A DNA stretch of 12,385 bases from an uncultured Gemmatimonadales bacterium (GTDB lineage Bacteria > Gemmatimonadota > Gemmatimonadetes > Longimicrobiales > Gaopeijiaceae): positions 1 to 12,385 of the forward strand of contig CALJLC010000157.1 in the NCBI GenBank assembly GCA_937982605.1, read 5' to 3'. The notes under the pieces are model-generated. The model worked only from the letters and a program-made list of their open reading frames with translations, was not told the DNA's origin and did no database searches. Numbering within the stretch: position 1 is the stretch's first letter; each line of letters opens with the position of its first letter. Made by a program: the position numbers and the translations under genes. Shown here in pieces: positions 6,495 through 12,385 of the stretch.

Positions 6495-7126
6495 GCCGGT
6501 CGTCGGCTTCGCGGCCGCCGCGCCGGGCACGACCGGTGTCTCAGCGGGCGGTGGCGCGCGCGGGCTGCCTCCTTGCGTTCGCGCTGCTCCCGGCGGCGGG
6601 TGCGGCCCAGGCTCCTGTTCGGCCGGCCACCGAGATCCCCGGCCTGCCGCCGCCGCTGCCGATCTCCCCCGGGGGCGCCTTCTGGCGCGCGATGGTCCTG
6701 CCCGGGTGGGGTCACGCCGCGATCGGCGCCCACGGCCGCGGGGCCTTCTACGCCGGCGCCCAGGCGGCGACCGTGTACACCCTGCTCCGGACCCGCGTCC
6801 GCCTGGTGGAGGCGCGCAAGGGCCTCGTCTTCCGCGAGGAGGCGCTGCGGGCGGCGGCGATCGCGGGCGGCGAGAGCGATCCCGACGCGATCGAGGCGAT
6901 CCTCGACCAGGACGACGCGCGCACCGAGCTGCAGGCGCTCGTCGAGAGCCGCGAGTCCCAGCAGGAGGACCTGCTCGCCTTCTCGATCTTCCTCGTGCTT
7001 CTCAGCAGCGCGGACGCGTACGTGTCGGCGCATCTGGCGCGCTTCCCCGATCCGCTCGAGCTGGAGACGCGCGTGTCTCCCGCGGGCGGCGTGGACGTCG
7101 GTCTTCGGATCACCCTGGGCAACTGA
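6491..7126 (+). CDS. DUF5683-type exported/membrane protein
   Basis: This 211-residue protein has an Arg-rich N-terminus, a signal-like hydrophobic segment (about 22-41, ending GAAQA), a proline-rich linker (50-60), and then the DUF5683-like core: RAMVLPGWGHAAIGAHGRG (66-84), AFYAGAQAATVYTLL, a charged helical stretch rich in Glu/Arg/Asp (103-160), a membrane segment LLAFSIFLVLLSSADAYVSAHL (161-182) and a short tail predicted to be beta. The PGWGH...G motif and the terminal DAYVSAHL are what I recognise of this family; its biochemical role is unknown to me. The start is the GTG at 6491, overlapping the lpxH stop as GTGA and preceded by GGAGGG at 7 bases, so it is translationally coupled to lpxH. 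This association suggests an envelope role, which is inference. Confidence 0.78.
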   Translation: MSRSSASRPPRRARPVSQRAVARAGCLLAFALLPAAGAAQAPVRPATEIPGLPPPLPISPGGAFWRAMVLPGWGHAAIGAHGRGAFYAGAQAATVYTLLRTRVRLVEARKGLVFREEALRAAAIAGGESDPDAIEAILDQDDARTELQALVESRESQQEDLLAFSIFLVLLSSADAYVSAHLARFPDPLELETRVSPAGGVDVGLRITLGN

Positions 7127-7143
7127 CGCCCCCCACCGGCGTC
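7125..7143 (+). terminator. Possible terminator hairpin shared by the convergent DUF5683 gene and selC
   Basis: GACGCC (7125-7130) and GGCGTC (7138-7143) form a 6-bp stem with a 7-base loop, starting at the stop codon and ending 11 bases before the 3' end of selC. There is no T-run on either side, so intrinsic termination would be weak. The inverted repeat could serve both converging transcripts. Confidence 0.3.
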
Positions 7144-7154
7144 CGTGGCGGCGC

Positions 7155-7251
7155 TGGCGGGAGCGTGTGGGAATCGAACCCACCCAACCGGGTTCTAGCC
7201 GGGCTGCACGGTTTTGAAGACCGCCGGGGACACCAGTCCCCCTCCGCCCCC
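7155..7251 (-). tRNA. selC: tRNA-Sec (selenocysteine, anticodon TCA)
   Basis: The minus strand folds into a 97-nt selenocysteine tRNA with an encoded CCA (7155-7157) and discriminator G (7158). The acceptor arms are 7244-7251 and 7159-7166: eight positions, seven of them paired (one G-U) and the innermost a G-A mismatch. The D arm is the Sec-type 6-bp stem GGGGAC/GTCCCC with a 4-base loop (7226-7241). The anticodon arm is 7208-7224 with loop CTTCAAA, anticodon TCA at 7215-7217, which reads UGA. A long variable arm occupies 7184-7207 with a 5-bp stem (CAGCC/GGTTG). The T arm GTGGG-TTCGATT-CCCAC is at 7167-7183. The 8+5 acceptor/T geometry, 6+4 D arm and long variable arm distinguish it from tRNA-Ser and from suppressors. 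It is 90 bases downstream of the acyltransferase gene. Confidence 0.94.
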
Positions 7252-7290
7252 CCAAGCGCGTCGCGAGTCGACGGTCGGCGAGCGCCGCGT

Positions 7291-7314
7291 GCGTCCGGTC
7301 GGAGACGCGGACGC
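7291..7314 (-). terminator. Inverted repeat between acyltransferase gene and selC, possible terminator
   Basis: GCGTCCG (7291-7297) and CGGACGC (7308-7314) form a perfect 7-bp stem with a 10-base loop, in the 90-base gap after the acyltransferase stop and 40 bases before the selC 5' end. No T-run follows. No convincing -10/-35 boxes for selC were seen in this gap; it may be co-transcribed with the upstream gene and processed. Confidence 0.3.
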
Positions 7315-7341
7315 GGACGTTACCGGGAAGCGGGCGGCGCC

Positions 7342-8682
7342 TCAAGCACGGTCGGGACGCTGCAAGTCGGCGATCCGGTCGATCTCGGCGACGATCTCCG
7401 TCCGCAGCTCCGCGAGCCGGTCGCGTCTCTCCGAGCGTCGGCGAGACCGCAGGAACACCCTCACGTCCTCCCGTACGACGGCCTGTCGCTCCCGCCAGGC
7501 GATCGCGGCGACGCCCGACACCGGCAGCACGACGCCCACCGCCACCGCCCAACCGACCCCGGCCGCCGCCCACACCGCCATGCACGTCGCCGCCAGCCAG
7601 AGAGGGAACGCGCCGATGGCGACGCCGACCTTGTACGTGGCGATCTGGTCGAGCTTCGGGCGGAAACGGCCGGCGATGAGCCGCGTGGCCAGACCCGGCA
7701 GGAACCAGTAGGCCATCCCGACGAGCGCCGCGGGGAGCACCACCGCCAGCATGAAGGCCTGCCACGCCGTGTACCGGAGCACCGAGCCGAGGCGATACCG
7801 ATCCGGGACGTCCCCGGCGGACGCTCCGTACAGCGTCAGGAGGCGCATGTATCGGCTCACGTCCGCCCCGAGTCGCGCCAGCCGGGCCGGGTCGTCCGCG
7901 CGCAGCCGGCGGAGACCGTCCGCGAAGCGCTGCAGCCGGGGGATGCGCGCCGCGAGCGGCTCGCGCTCGCGCGGGCGCACCAGCCCCTTGGCCCGCGCGT
8001 AGAGGCGCTCGGCGGCGTCGACGAGCTCCGCCTCCTCCTCGGTCTCGAAGTTGAGCGTGAGGCGCCTGAGCCGGCGGGCGATCTCCTCGGTGAGCTCCTC
8101 CACGCACGCCCGTTCGTCGTGCTCGAAGCGCGCGCGGAAGTCGGAGACCGGAAAGGAGTCGCCGTAGGTGGCCACGACGCTGCCTCGGAAGAGGTGCTTG
8201 CGGCGGTACGTCAGGCCCACCGGCTGGATCCGCAGACCGAGCCGCCAGCCCGACTCCGATTCGGCGCGCAGCGCGATCCGGGCCGCGCCGGTGCGGAGCG
8301 GGCCGAGCGAGGGCTCCGAATGGCTCTGACCCTCGGGATAGATCTGGACCGCACCCCCCTCGGTGAGCGCCTCGATGGCGGCCTCGAACGTCCGCTGGTT
8401 GCGGTGCATCTGGGTGGGGTCGTCCTGCTTCCGGTAGACGGGAAGCCCGCCGAGCCCCTTGAGCACCGTGCCGACCAGGGCCTGCTCGAAGAGGGGAGCC
8501 TTGGCGAGCGGTCGGGTCACCCGCCCCGCCGTGTGGAAGATCACGAGAGGATCGACCAGGGCGTTGGGATGGTTCGCGGCCACGAGCAGGGGCCCTCCGG
8601 CGATCTCCGGGCCGTCGCGCTCCACGTCGAGAAAGAGCGCCACGGCCCACCCCACGAGCCGGGTGATGGCGGCGGCTAGCAT
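7342..8682 (-). CDS. PlsC-superfamily acyltransferase, Gpt2/Sct1-like glycerolipid acyltransferase subgroup
   Basis: This is a 446-residue membrane acyltransferase (PF01553). The catalytic block is NHPNALVDP with H38 and D44, an H-x5-D spacing rather than the H-x4-D of classical PlsC. It is followed by GGLPVYRKQD (78-87) and the phosphate-binding YPEGQSHSEP (115-124) with PLRTGAARIAL. The wider spacing and PEG-x-SH motif recall fungal Gpt2/Sct1 glycerol-3-phosphate/DHAP acyltransferases, so acylation of glycerol-3-phosphate or a similar lipid precursor is the likeliest role. The middle third is Arg/Glu-rich and helical; two long hydrophobic regions (about 305-325 and 360-395) anchor the C-terminal half, and the end is strongly basic. 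The ATG at 8682 is chosen because the GTG at 8718 would lie inside a terminator-like hairpin; no clear Shine-Dalgarno precedes it. At about 450 residues it is nearly twice the size of PlsC. Confidence 0.85.
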   Translation of the reverse strand: MLAAAITRLVGWAVALFLDVERDGPEIAGGPLLVAANHPNALVDPLVIFHTAGRVTRPLAKAPLFEQALVGTVLKGLGGLPVYRKQDDPTQMHRNQRTFEAAIEALTEGGAVQIYPEGQSHSEPSLGPLRTGAARIALRAESESGWRLGLRIQPVGLTYRRKHLFRGSVVATYGDSFPVSDFRARFEHDERACVEELTEEIARRLRRLTLNFETEEEAELVDAAERLYARAKGLVRPREREPLAARIPRLQRFADGLRRLRADDPARLARLGADVSRYMRLLTLYGASAGDVPDRYRLGSVLRYTAWQAFMLAVVLPAALVGMAYWFLPGLATRLIAGRFRPKLDQIATYKVGVAIGAFPLWLAATCMAVWAAAGVGWAVAVGVVLPVSGVAAIAWRERQAVVREDVRVFLRSRRRSERRDRLAELRTEIVAEIDRIADLQRPDRA

Positions 8683-8695
8683 GGCCGGAAGATGA

Positions 8696-8727
8696 ACGGG
8701 GGCGGCGGCCGAAGCCACCGCCCCCGT
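8696..8727 (-). terminator. Strong GC hairpin with cUUCGg loop, likely terminator of the BNR-repeat protein gene
   Basis: On the minus strand a stem of 10 bp, one mismatch and 3 further bp closes on a TTCG tetraloop flanked by C and G, the very stable UUCG type. It lies between the stop at 8800 and the next start at 8682. The following bases (GTTCATCTTCC) are pyrimidine-rich but not a T-run, so it may terminate weakly or protect the 3' end. Confidence 0.6.
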
Positions 8728-8754
8728 CGCCGCTCGGCGCCCCTGTCCCGCTGG

Positions 8755-8791
8755 CCCGCGCGGTGCGGGCCGGGGCCCGGGGCCGCGCGGG
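8755..8791 (-). terminator. Second hairpin directly after the BNR-repeat protein stop codon
   Basis: CCCGCGCGG (8755-8763) and CCGCGCGGG (8783-8791) form a perfect 9-bp stem around a 19-base all-GC-rich loop, 8 bases after the stop codon. With the hairpin at 8696-8727 it makes a tandem pair. No T-run follows; the stem contains two copies of the CCGCGCGG octamer found in other intergenic regions. Confidence 0.45.
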
Positions 8792-8799
8792 TCGAAGCG

Positions 8800-11700
8800 T
8801 CAGGTGATCAGGCGCTCCGTGTCGATCGGGTCGAGCCCCAGCTCGCGCAGGAGCTCGTTGAGCCGGGCGATGTCCTGCTGGATGATGAGCTGCATCTGGT
8901 CGAGCTCCGTCTGGAGCTGATCCGAGAGCGTCTCGAAGACCTCGTACGACTGGTCCGTGGGGCGCGTCTCGGCGAACTCGACCAGGTTCTGAAGCGCCGC
9001 GATCTTGTTGTTCAGCTTGATCGGGTAGTTGAGCGGATCCTGGTTCGACTGGTTCTGCACCTGGTAGATCTCGCCCTCCACGCCGTCGAGCCGCTCACCG
9101 GCGGAGGCCGCGAGTGACTGAAGCTGCGCGTTGTCGCTCTGCTCGAGCCGGTCGGCGATCTGCTGCTCGATCGAGCGGATGCGCAGCACGGCCTCGTTGG
9201 CGTCCGTGACGCGGTCCCGGATCCGGATGGCGAAGTCGAAGCGCTCCCGAAGGTCGGCGAGCGTGACCCCCTCCGCGATCGCGCGCGGATTCATGCGGAT
9301 CTCGAACTCCTCCGTCATGCTCTCGCCGTCGACGGTGAGGCGGACCTGGTAGCGGCCGGGGAGCACGGCGGGACCCTGGTTGCCCGCGGCCCAGAAGATC
9401 CGGCCCTCGAAGTCGGTCCACCCCTCGAGCCGCATGTTCCAGCGGAACCGGTTGGCGCCGGCATCGACCGACGGTGTCTGGCCGCCGCCGCCGCCGAAGA
9501 ACGCCGCGAACGGGCTCTCCTCCTCTTCCTCGTCCTCCTCCTCGTCCGGTGACTCGAAGGAGGCCAGGACGTCGCCTCCGGCGTCCATGAACTCGAGGAT
9601 GACCTTGTCGGCTTCCTCGGCCAGGTAGTAGTCGATCTCGACCGTGTTGTCGAAGAGGCGCACCGGGTCCTTCGGGTCGTACAGCCAGAAGTCCGAGGCG
9701 GCGACCACGTCGTTGATCTGACGCAGCGGGCCGATGCTCTCCATGACCCAGAAGGAGCGCCCGTGCGTGCCGATGACGAGGTCGTTGTCCTCGACGACGA
9801 GATCGGAGACCTGAGTCACCGGCAGGTTCATCGTGAGCGGCTGCCACGACGCCCCGTCGTTCCAGGAGATGTAGACGGTGCGCTCGGACGCCGCGTAGAG
9901 CAGCCCGGGGCGCATCGGGTCCTCGCGGACCGCGCGCACGAAGTCGTCGGCCGGAATCCCGTCGACGATCTTCGTCCACGTCTCCCCGTAGTCCTCGGTC
10001 TTCCAGATGTAGGGACTGCGGTCGTTGTCGACCAGGTAGCGGATGCCCGCCACGTAGGCCTTGCCGGGGGTGTTCGGCGACGACTCGATCGTGTTGATGC
10101 GCACGAAGTCGGGCGCGTCCGGAGGCGTGACGTTGCTCCACGTCGGAGAGGCGGCGCGACCGTTCCGCGTGATGTGGACGAAACCGTCGTCCGACCCCGC
10201 CCAGATGACGTTCGGGTCGTGCGCCGACGGCGCGATCGCGAAGACCGTCGCGTACGTCTCGACACCCGTCTGGTCCTTGGTGATCGGGCCGCCCGAGGGC
10301 CCCACGGTCATCGGATCGTTGCGCGTCAGGTCCGGGCTGATCTGGATCCAGCTCTGACCCTCCGTCGTGGTCTTCCAGACCTTCTGCGTTCCGGTGTAGA
10401 GGATGTTCGGGTCGTGCCGGTCGAAGACGATCGGGAAGGTCCACTGGACCCGCTCACGCAGGTCCTCGGCGGACTGACCCATCGGGTTCTCCGGCCAGAC
10501 GTTGATGGCCCGCGAGAAGCCCGTGCCGTGGTCGTACCGCGACAGCGAGCCGCCGTAGCAGCCCGCGTAGAAGATGTCGGTGTCCACCGGGTGCGGCGCG
10601 ATGTAGCCGCTCTCACATCCGCCGACGGCGTAGAAGTAGTTGCTGCCCCCGCCGAAGCCTCCGGCGGCGGAGAGGTGGCCCCACCCGCCGGACGGCGTGC
10701 ACGCGGTGGAGTTGTCCTGCTGCGCTCCGCAGATGTGGTAGGGCTCGTGGTTCGTGGTGATGACCCGGTAGAACTGGGCGGTGGGGTAGTCCTGCTCGGT
10801 CCAGGTGGCGCCGCGATTGAAGGAGACGTTCCCGCCCCCGTCGTTCGTGTTGATCATCCGCTCGGGGTCGGACGGCGCGATCCAGAGGTCGTGGTTGTCC
10901 CCGTGCGGCACCCGGATCGTACGCTCGAACGTCGTTCCGCCGTCGTTGGACTGGTAGAAGCCCGTGTTGAGCGCGTACACCACGTCCTCGTCCTGCGGAT
11001 CGGCGTAGATGCGGGTGTAGTAGAACGCCCGCTGACGGAGGCGGCGCTCGTCGTTGACGTGCTCCCACGTCTCGCCGCCGTCGTCGGAGCGGTACACCCC
11101 GCCCTGCGGCTCGTGCTCGACGATGACCCACACGCGGTCGGAGTTCGCGGGCGAGACCGCCACGCCCATCTTGCCGATCGGCGACGCCGGCTCCAGGCCG
11201 AGGCTGGCCGTGATGTCCGTCCAGGTCTCGCCGCCGTCCGTCGACTTCCAGAGCCCGGAGTCGGGTCCGCCGGAGCTCATCCCCCAGCTCTTGCGCCACG
11301 CCTCCCAGATGGTGGCGTAGAGGACGTCCGGGTCGTTGGCGTCGACGACCAGGTCGGTCGCGCCGGCCTTCTCGCTCTTGAAGAGCGTCAGCGCCCAGCT
11401 CTGACCGCCGTCGGTGGTCTTGTAGACTCCGCGCTCCGGGTTCTCGGCCGAGTGCTGCCCGAACGCCGCCACCCACGCCACGTCGCAGTCGTCCGGATGG
11501 ATCCGGATGCGCGCGATGTTCTGCGACTCGACCAGGCCGAGATGCTCCCAGGTGGCGCCGGCGTCGTTCGACCGGTAGACGCCGTCGCCCTGCATGATGT
11601 TGCCCCGCAGCTGCGTTTCACCGGTGCCGATGTAGACGACGTCGGGGTTCGCCTCGCAGACCTGGACCGCACCGACCGACGAGCTGTTGATCTTCCCGTC

Positions 11701-11982
11701 CGTGACCGGATTCCACGTCGTCCCGCCGTCCGTCGTCTTCCACAGGCCGCCCCCGACCGCTCCGAAGTAGTACTCGAGTGGGCGGGCGTCGCTGCCGGCC
11801 CCGGCCGTCGAGCGCCCGCCGCGGGCGATGCCGACGCTCGACCAGGAGAGTTCGTCGAAGAGCGCCTCGTCGTACTGCTGCGCCTCGGCACGGGTGGGAA
11901 GGAAGGCCGCGGCCGCGCACGACAGCGCGGCGGCGGCGAGGATCGGACGCGTGATCAGCATGATCGAGCCCCGGGGCTGCAT
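8800..11982 (-). CDS. Large exported BNR/Asp-box repeat (VPS10/sortilin-like) beta-propeller protein
   Basis: This is a 1060-residue secreted or periplasmic protein with a signal peptide (basic start, hydrophobic about 14-29, cleavage near AEA-QQ). Ten Asp-box/BNR motifs (S/T-x-D-x-G-x-T-W type) are visible: 83-90, 138-145, 189-196, 247-254, 299-306, 345-352, 387-394, 538-545, 662-669 and 706-713, indicating one or two multi-bladed propellers as in sortilin/VPS10 and exo-alpha-sialidase-like folds. Six cysteines (109, 166, 418, 428, 456, 475) suit an oxidising compartment. After the propeller come an acidic run (812-822), FFGGGGGQ, a beta domain (about 842-898) and a helical, probably coiled-coil C-terminus (905-1048). 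No catalytic residues are evident; binding of proteins, glycans or peptides is more likely than hydrolysis. The ATG at 11982 has GGGGA 8 bases upstream; ATG 11961 also gives a workable signal peptide. Confidence 0.88.
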   Translation of the reverse strand: MQPRGSIMLITRPILAAAALSCAAAAFLPTRAEAQQYDEALFDELSWSSVGIARGGRSTAGAGSDARPLEYYFGAVGGGLWKTTDGGTTWNPVTDGKINSSSVGAVQVCEANPDVVYIGTGETQLRGNIMQGDGVYRSNDAGATWEHLGLVESQNIARIRIHPDDCDVAWVAAFGQHSAENPERGVYKTTDGGQSWALTLFKSEKAGATDLVVDANDPDVLYATIWEAWRKSWGMSSGGPDSGLWKSTDGGETWTDITASLGLEPASPIGKMGVAVSPANSDRVWVIVEHEPQGGVYRSDDGGETWEHVNDERRLRQRAFYYTRIYADPQDEDVVYALNTGFYQSNDGGTTFERTIRVPHGDNHDLWIAPSDPERMINTNDGGGNVSFNRGATWTEQDYPTAQFYRVITTNHEPYHICGAQQDNSTACTPSGGWGHLSAAGGFGGGSNYFYAVGGCESGYIAPHPVDTDIFYAGCYGGSLSRYDHGTGFSRAINVWPENPMGQSAEDLRERVQWTFPIVFDRHDPNILYTGTQKVWKTTTEGQSWIQISPDLTRNDPMTVGPSGGPITKDQTGVETYATVFAIAPSAHDPNVIWAGSDDGFVHITRNGRAASPTWSNVTPPDAPDFVRINTIESSPNTPGKAYVAGIRYLVDNDRSPYIWKTEDYGETWTKIVDGIPADDFVRAVREDPMRPGLLYAASERTVYISWNDGASWQPLTMNLPVTQVSDLVVEDNDLVIGTHGRSFWVMESIGPLRQINDVVAASDFWLYDPKDPVRLFDNTVEIDYYLAEEADKVILEFMDAGGDVLASFESPDEEEDEEEEESPFAAFFGGGGGQTPSVDAGANRFRWNMRLEGWTDFEGRIFWAAGNQGPAVLPGRYQVRLTVDGESMTEEFEIRMNPRAIAEGVTLADLRERFDFAIRIRDRVTDANEAVLRIRSIEQQIADRLEQSDNAQLQSLAASAGERLDGVEGEIYQVQNQSNQDPLNYPIKLNNKIAALQNLVEFAETRPTDQSYEVFETLSDQLQTELDQMQLIIQQDIARLNELLRELGLDPIDTERLIT

Positions 11983-12001
11983 GGACGGTTCCCCACGAAG
12001 G

Positions 12002-12024
12002 CCGCGCGGGGCGGCACCGCGCGG
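12002..12024 (-). repeat. Pair of CCGCGCGG octamers in the 5' leader of the BNR-repeat protein gene
   Basis: CCGCGCGG occurs at 12002-12009 and 12017-12024 with a 7-base spacer. Because the octamer is self-complementary, the pair is both a direct repeat and an 8-bp hairpin, ending 20 bases upstream of the ATG at 11982. The rest of the 107-base gap to the upstream gene shows only a less GC-rich patch, GGTTACCTTACC (minus strand, around 12040-12051), which might hold a -10 element, but no paired -35 was recognised. Confidence 0.5.
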
Positions 12025-12089
12025 GCGCACGGAAGCGGTAAGGTAACCGGCTCGGCCGCCGCGCGAACGACTCCCGCGGAAGTGGAGCG

Positions 12090-12385
12090 CTAGCGTCCGA
12101 CGCCCAGGAGTCCGAGCAGGCCCGACACGAAGGAGCCGTTCACGACGATCGAGGGCGCCGGAGGGGGCGGGCCGGGGTCGATCGGGCTGTCGTCGCCGAC
12201 GTCTTTGTTGAACGCCAGGATGGCGCCCACGGTGACGCCGACCGCGATGACCGTAGACAGCGCGATCGTGCGCTTCGTCGAGAATTCGGCGTGCTGCAGG
12301 CTGCCGTACTGGCCGGGCGGGAGTGTGAGCGGGTCGTAGCGGACGATCGCCCGAAGGGCGGCGTACTCCTGCAGATTGGTTCCAG
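12090..12385 (-). CDS. C-terminal part of an unrecognised one-TM protein (runs off the right edge)
   Basis: Ninety-seven codons and a TAG stop are visible on the minus strand; the start lies beyond the window. The fragment begins with a polar stretch (NLQEYAALRAIVRYDPL), then LPPGQYGSLQ, a basic STKRT, a single membrane segment (about 39-58 of the fragment, ALSTVIAVGVTVGAILAF), an acidic linker (KDVGDDSPID), a PGPPPPAP proline run and a hydrophobic Gly/Leu end, GLLGLLGVGR. The basic residues before the helix suggest that the proline-rich tail is outside the cytoplasm. It reads as a real coding frame: it is uninterrupted to the edge and has the amphipathic pattern of a membrane anchor. I do not recognise the family. 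It lies 107 bases upstream of the BNR-repeat protein gene, on the same strand. Confidence 0.7.
   Translation of the reverse strand, partial: GTNLQEYAALRAIVRYDPLTLPPGQYGSLQHAEFSTKRTIALSTVIAVGVTVGAILAFNKDVGDDSPIDPGPPPPAPSIVVNGSFVSGLLGLLGVGR

Noticed and set aside
7155..7251. selC as attachment site of an integrated island
   Set aside because: No integrase, direct repeat of the tRNA 3' end or composition change is seen on either side; flanking genes look like ordinary chromosome.
6425..8650. Minus-strand 741-codon open frame spanning the DUF5683 gene, selC and the acyltransferase gene
   Set aside because: It runs through the tRNA and two well-supported genes in other frames, and its product is Arg/Gly/Ala-rich without recognisable domains.
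9515..9548. Pyrimidine-rich tract (TCC/CTC repeats) as a possible triplex or slippage element
   Set aside because: It simply encodes the Asp/Glu run of the propeller protein on the other strand; codons are mixed, so it is better explained by protein sequence.
9763..12093. Long plus-strand open frame (776 codons) opposite the propeller protein gene
   Set aside because: Its translation is low-complexity Arg/Val/Asp-rich and lacks motifs. It is the expected antisense shadow of a GC-rich gene with strong third-position bias.

Overview
The window is GC-rich, almost fully coding bacterial chromosome from a diderm (Gram-negative) organism. The evidence for an outer membrane is an LptE-type LPS-assembly lipoprotein, an LpxH-type lipid A phosphatase, a second lipoprotein and several exported proteins. 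The gene styles (a large BNR/VPS10-like beta-propeller protein, a DUF5683 protein, a Mrp-type antiporter with a fused MbhD/MbhE subunit) are reminiscent of Gemmatimonadota or a neighbouring phylum. That assignment is inference; no 16S or marker gene is present.

Layout. From 4377 down to 107 on the minus strand lies a tightly packed cation/proton antiporter operon, in the order E-F-G-(MbhD+MbhE fusion)-B-C-D. Most junctions overlap or abut and several starts are GTG or TTG. The order is that of archaeal mbhA-H, not of Bacillus mrpABCDEFG, and no ND5-like MrpA N-terminal subunit is inside the window; the cluster may continue past base 1. Upstream on the same strand are lptE (4447-4968) and an unassigned lipoprotein (5001-5699), possibly co-transcribed with it. 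Divergent from these, only 48 bp away, is an lpxH-like gene (5748-6494) translationally coupled to a DUF5683 protein gene (6491-7126). The middle of the window is therefore an envelope-biogenesis locus.

The next block is on the minus strand. A selenocysteine tRNA gene (selC, 7155-7251, anticodon TCA) lies downstream of a 446-residue PlsC-superfamily acyltransferase (7342-8682). Two GC-rich hairpins (one with a cUUCGg loop) separate that gene from a 1060-residue exported protein with ten Asp-box/BNR motifs (8800-11982). The right edge holds the C-terminal 97 codons of an unrecognised one-TM, proline-rich protein (12090-12385).

Non-coding DNA is about 0.6 kb in total and no gene-free stretch exceeds 120 bases. 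I see no mobile element, CRISPR array, integrase or phage gene. The observations most worth following are the tRNA-Sec gene (it implies selenoproteins elsewhere in the genome), the Mbh-like order and His/Cys-rich insertion of the antiporter, and a palindromic octamer, CCGCGCGG, whose five copies all fall between genes.
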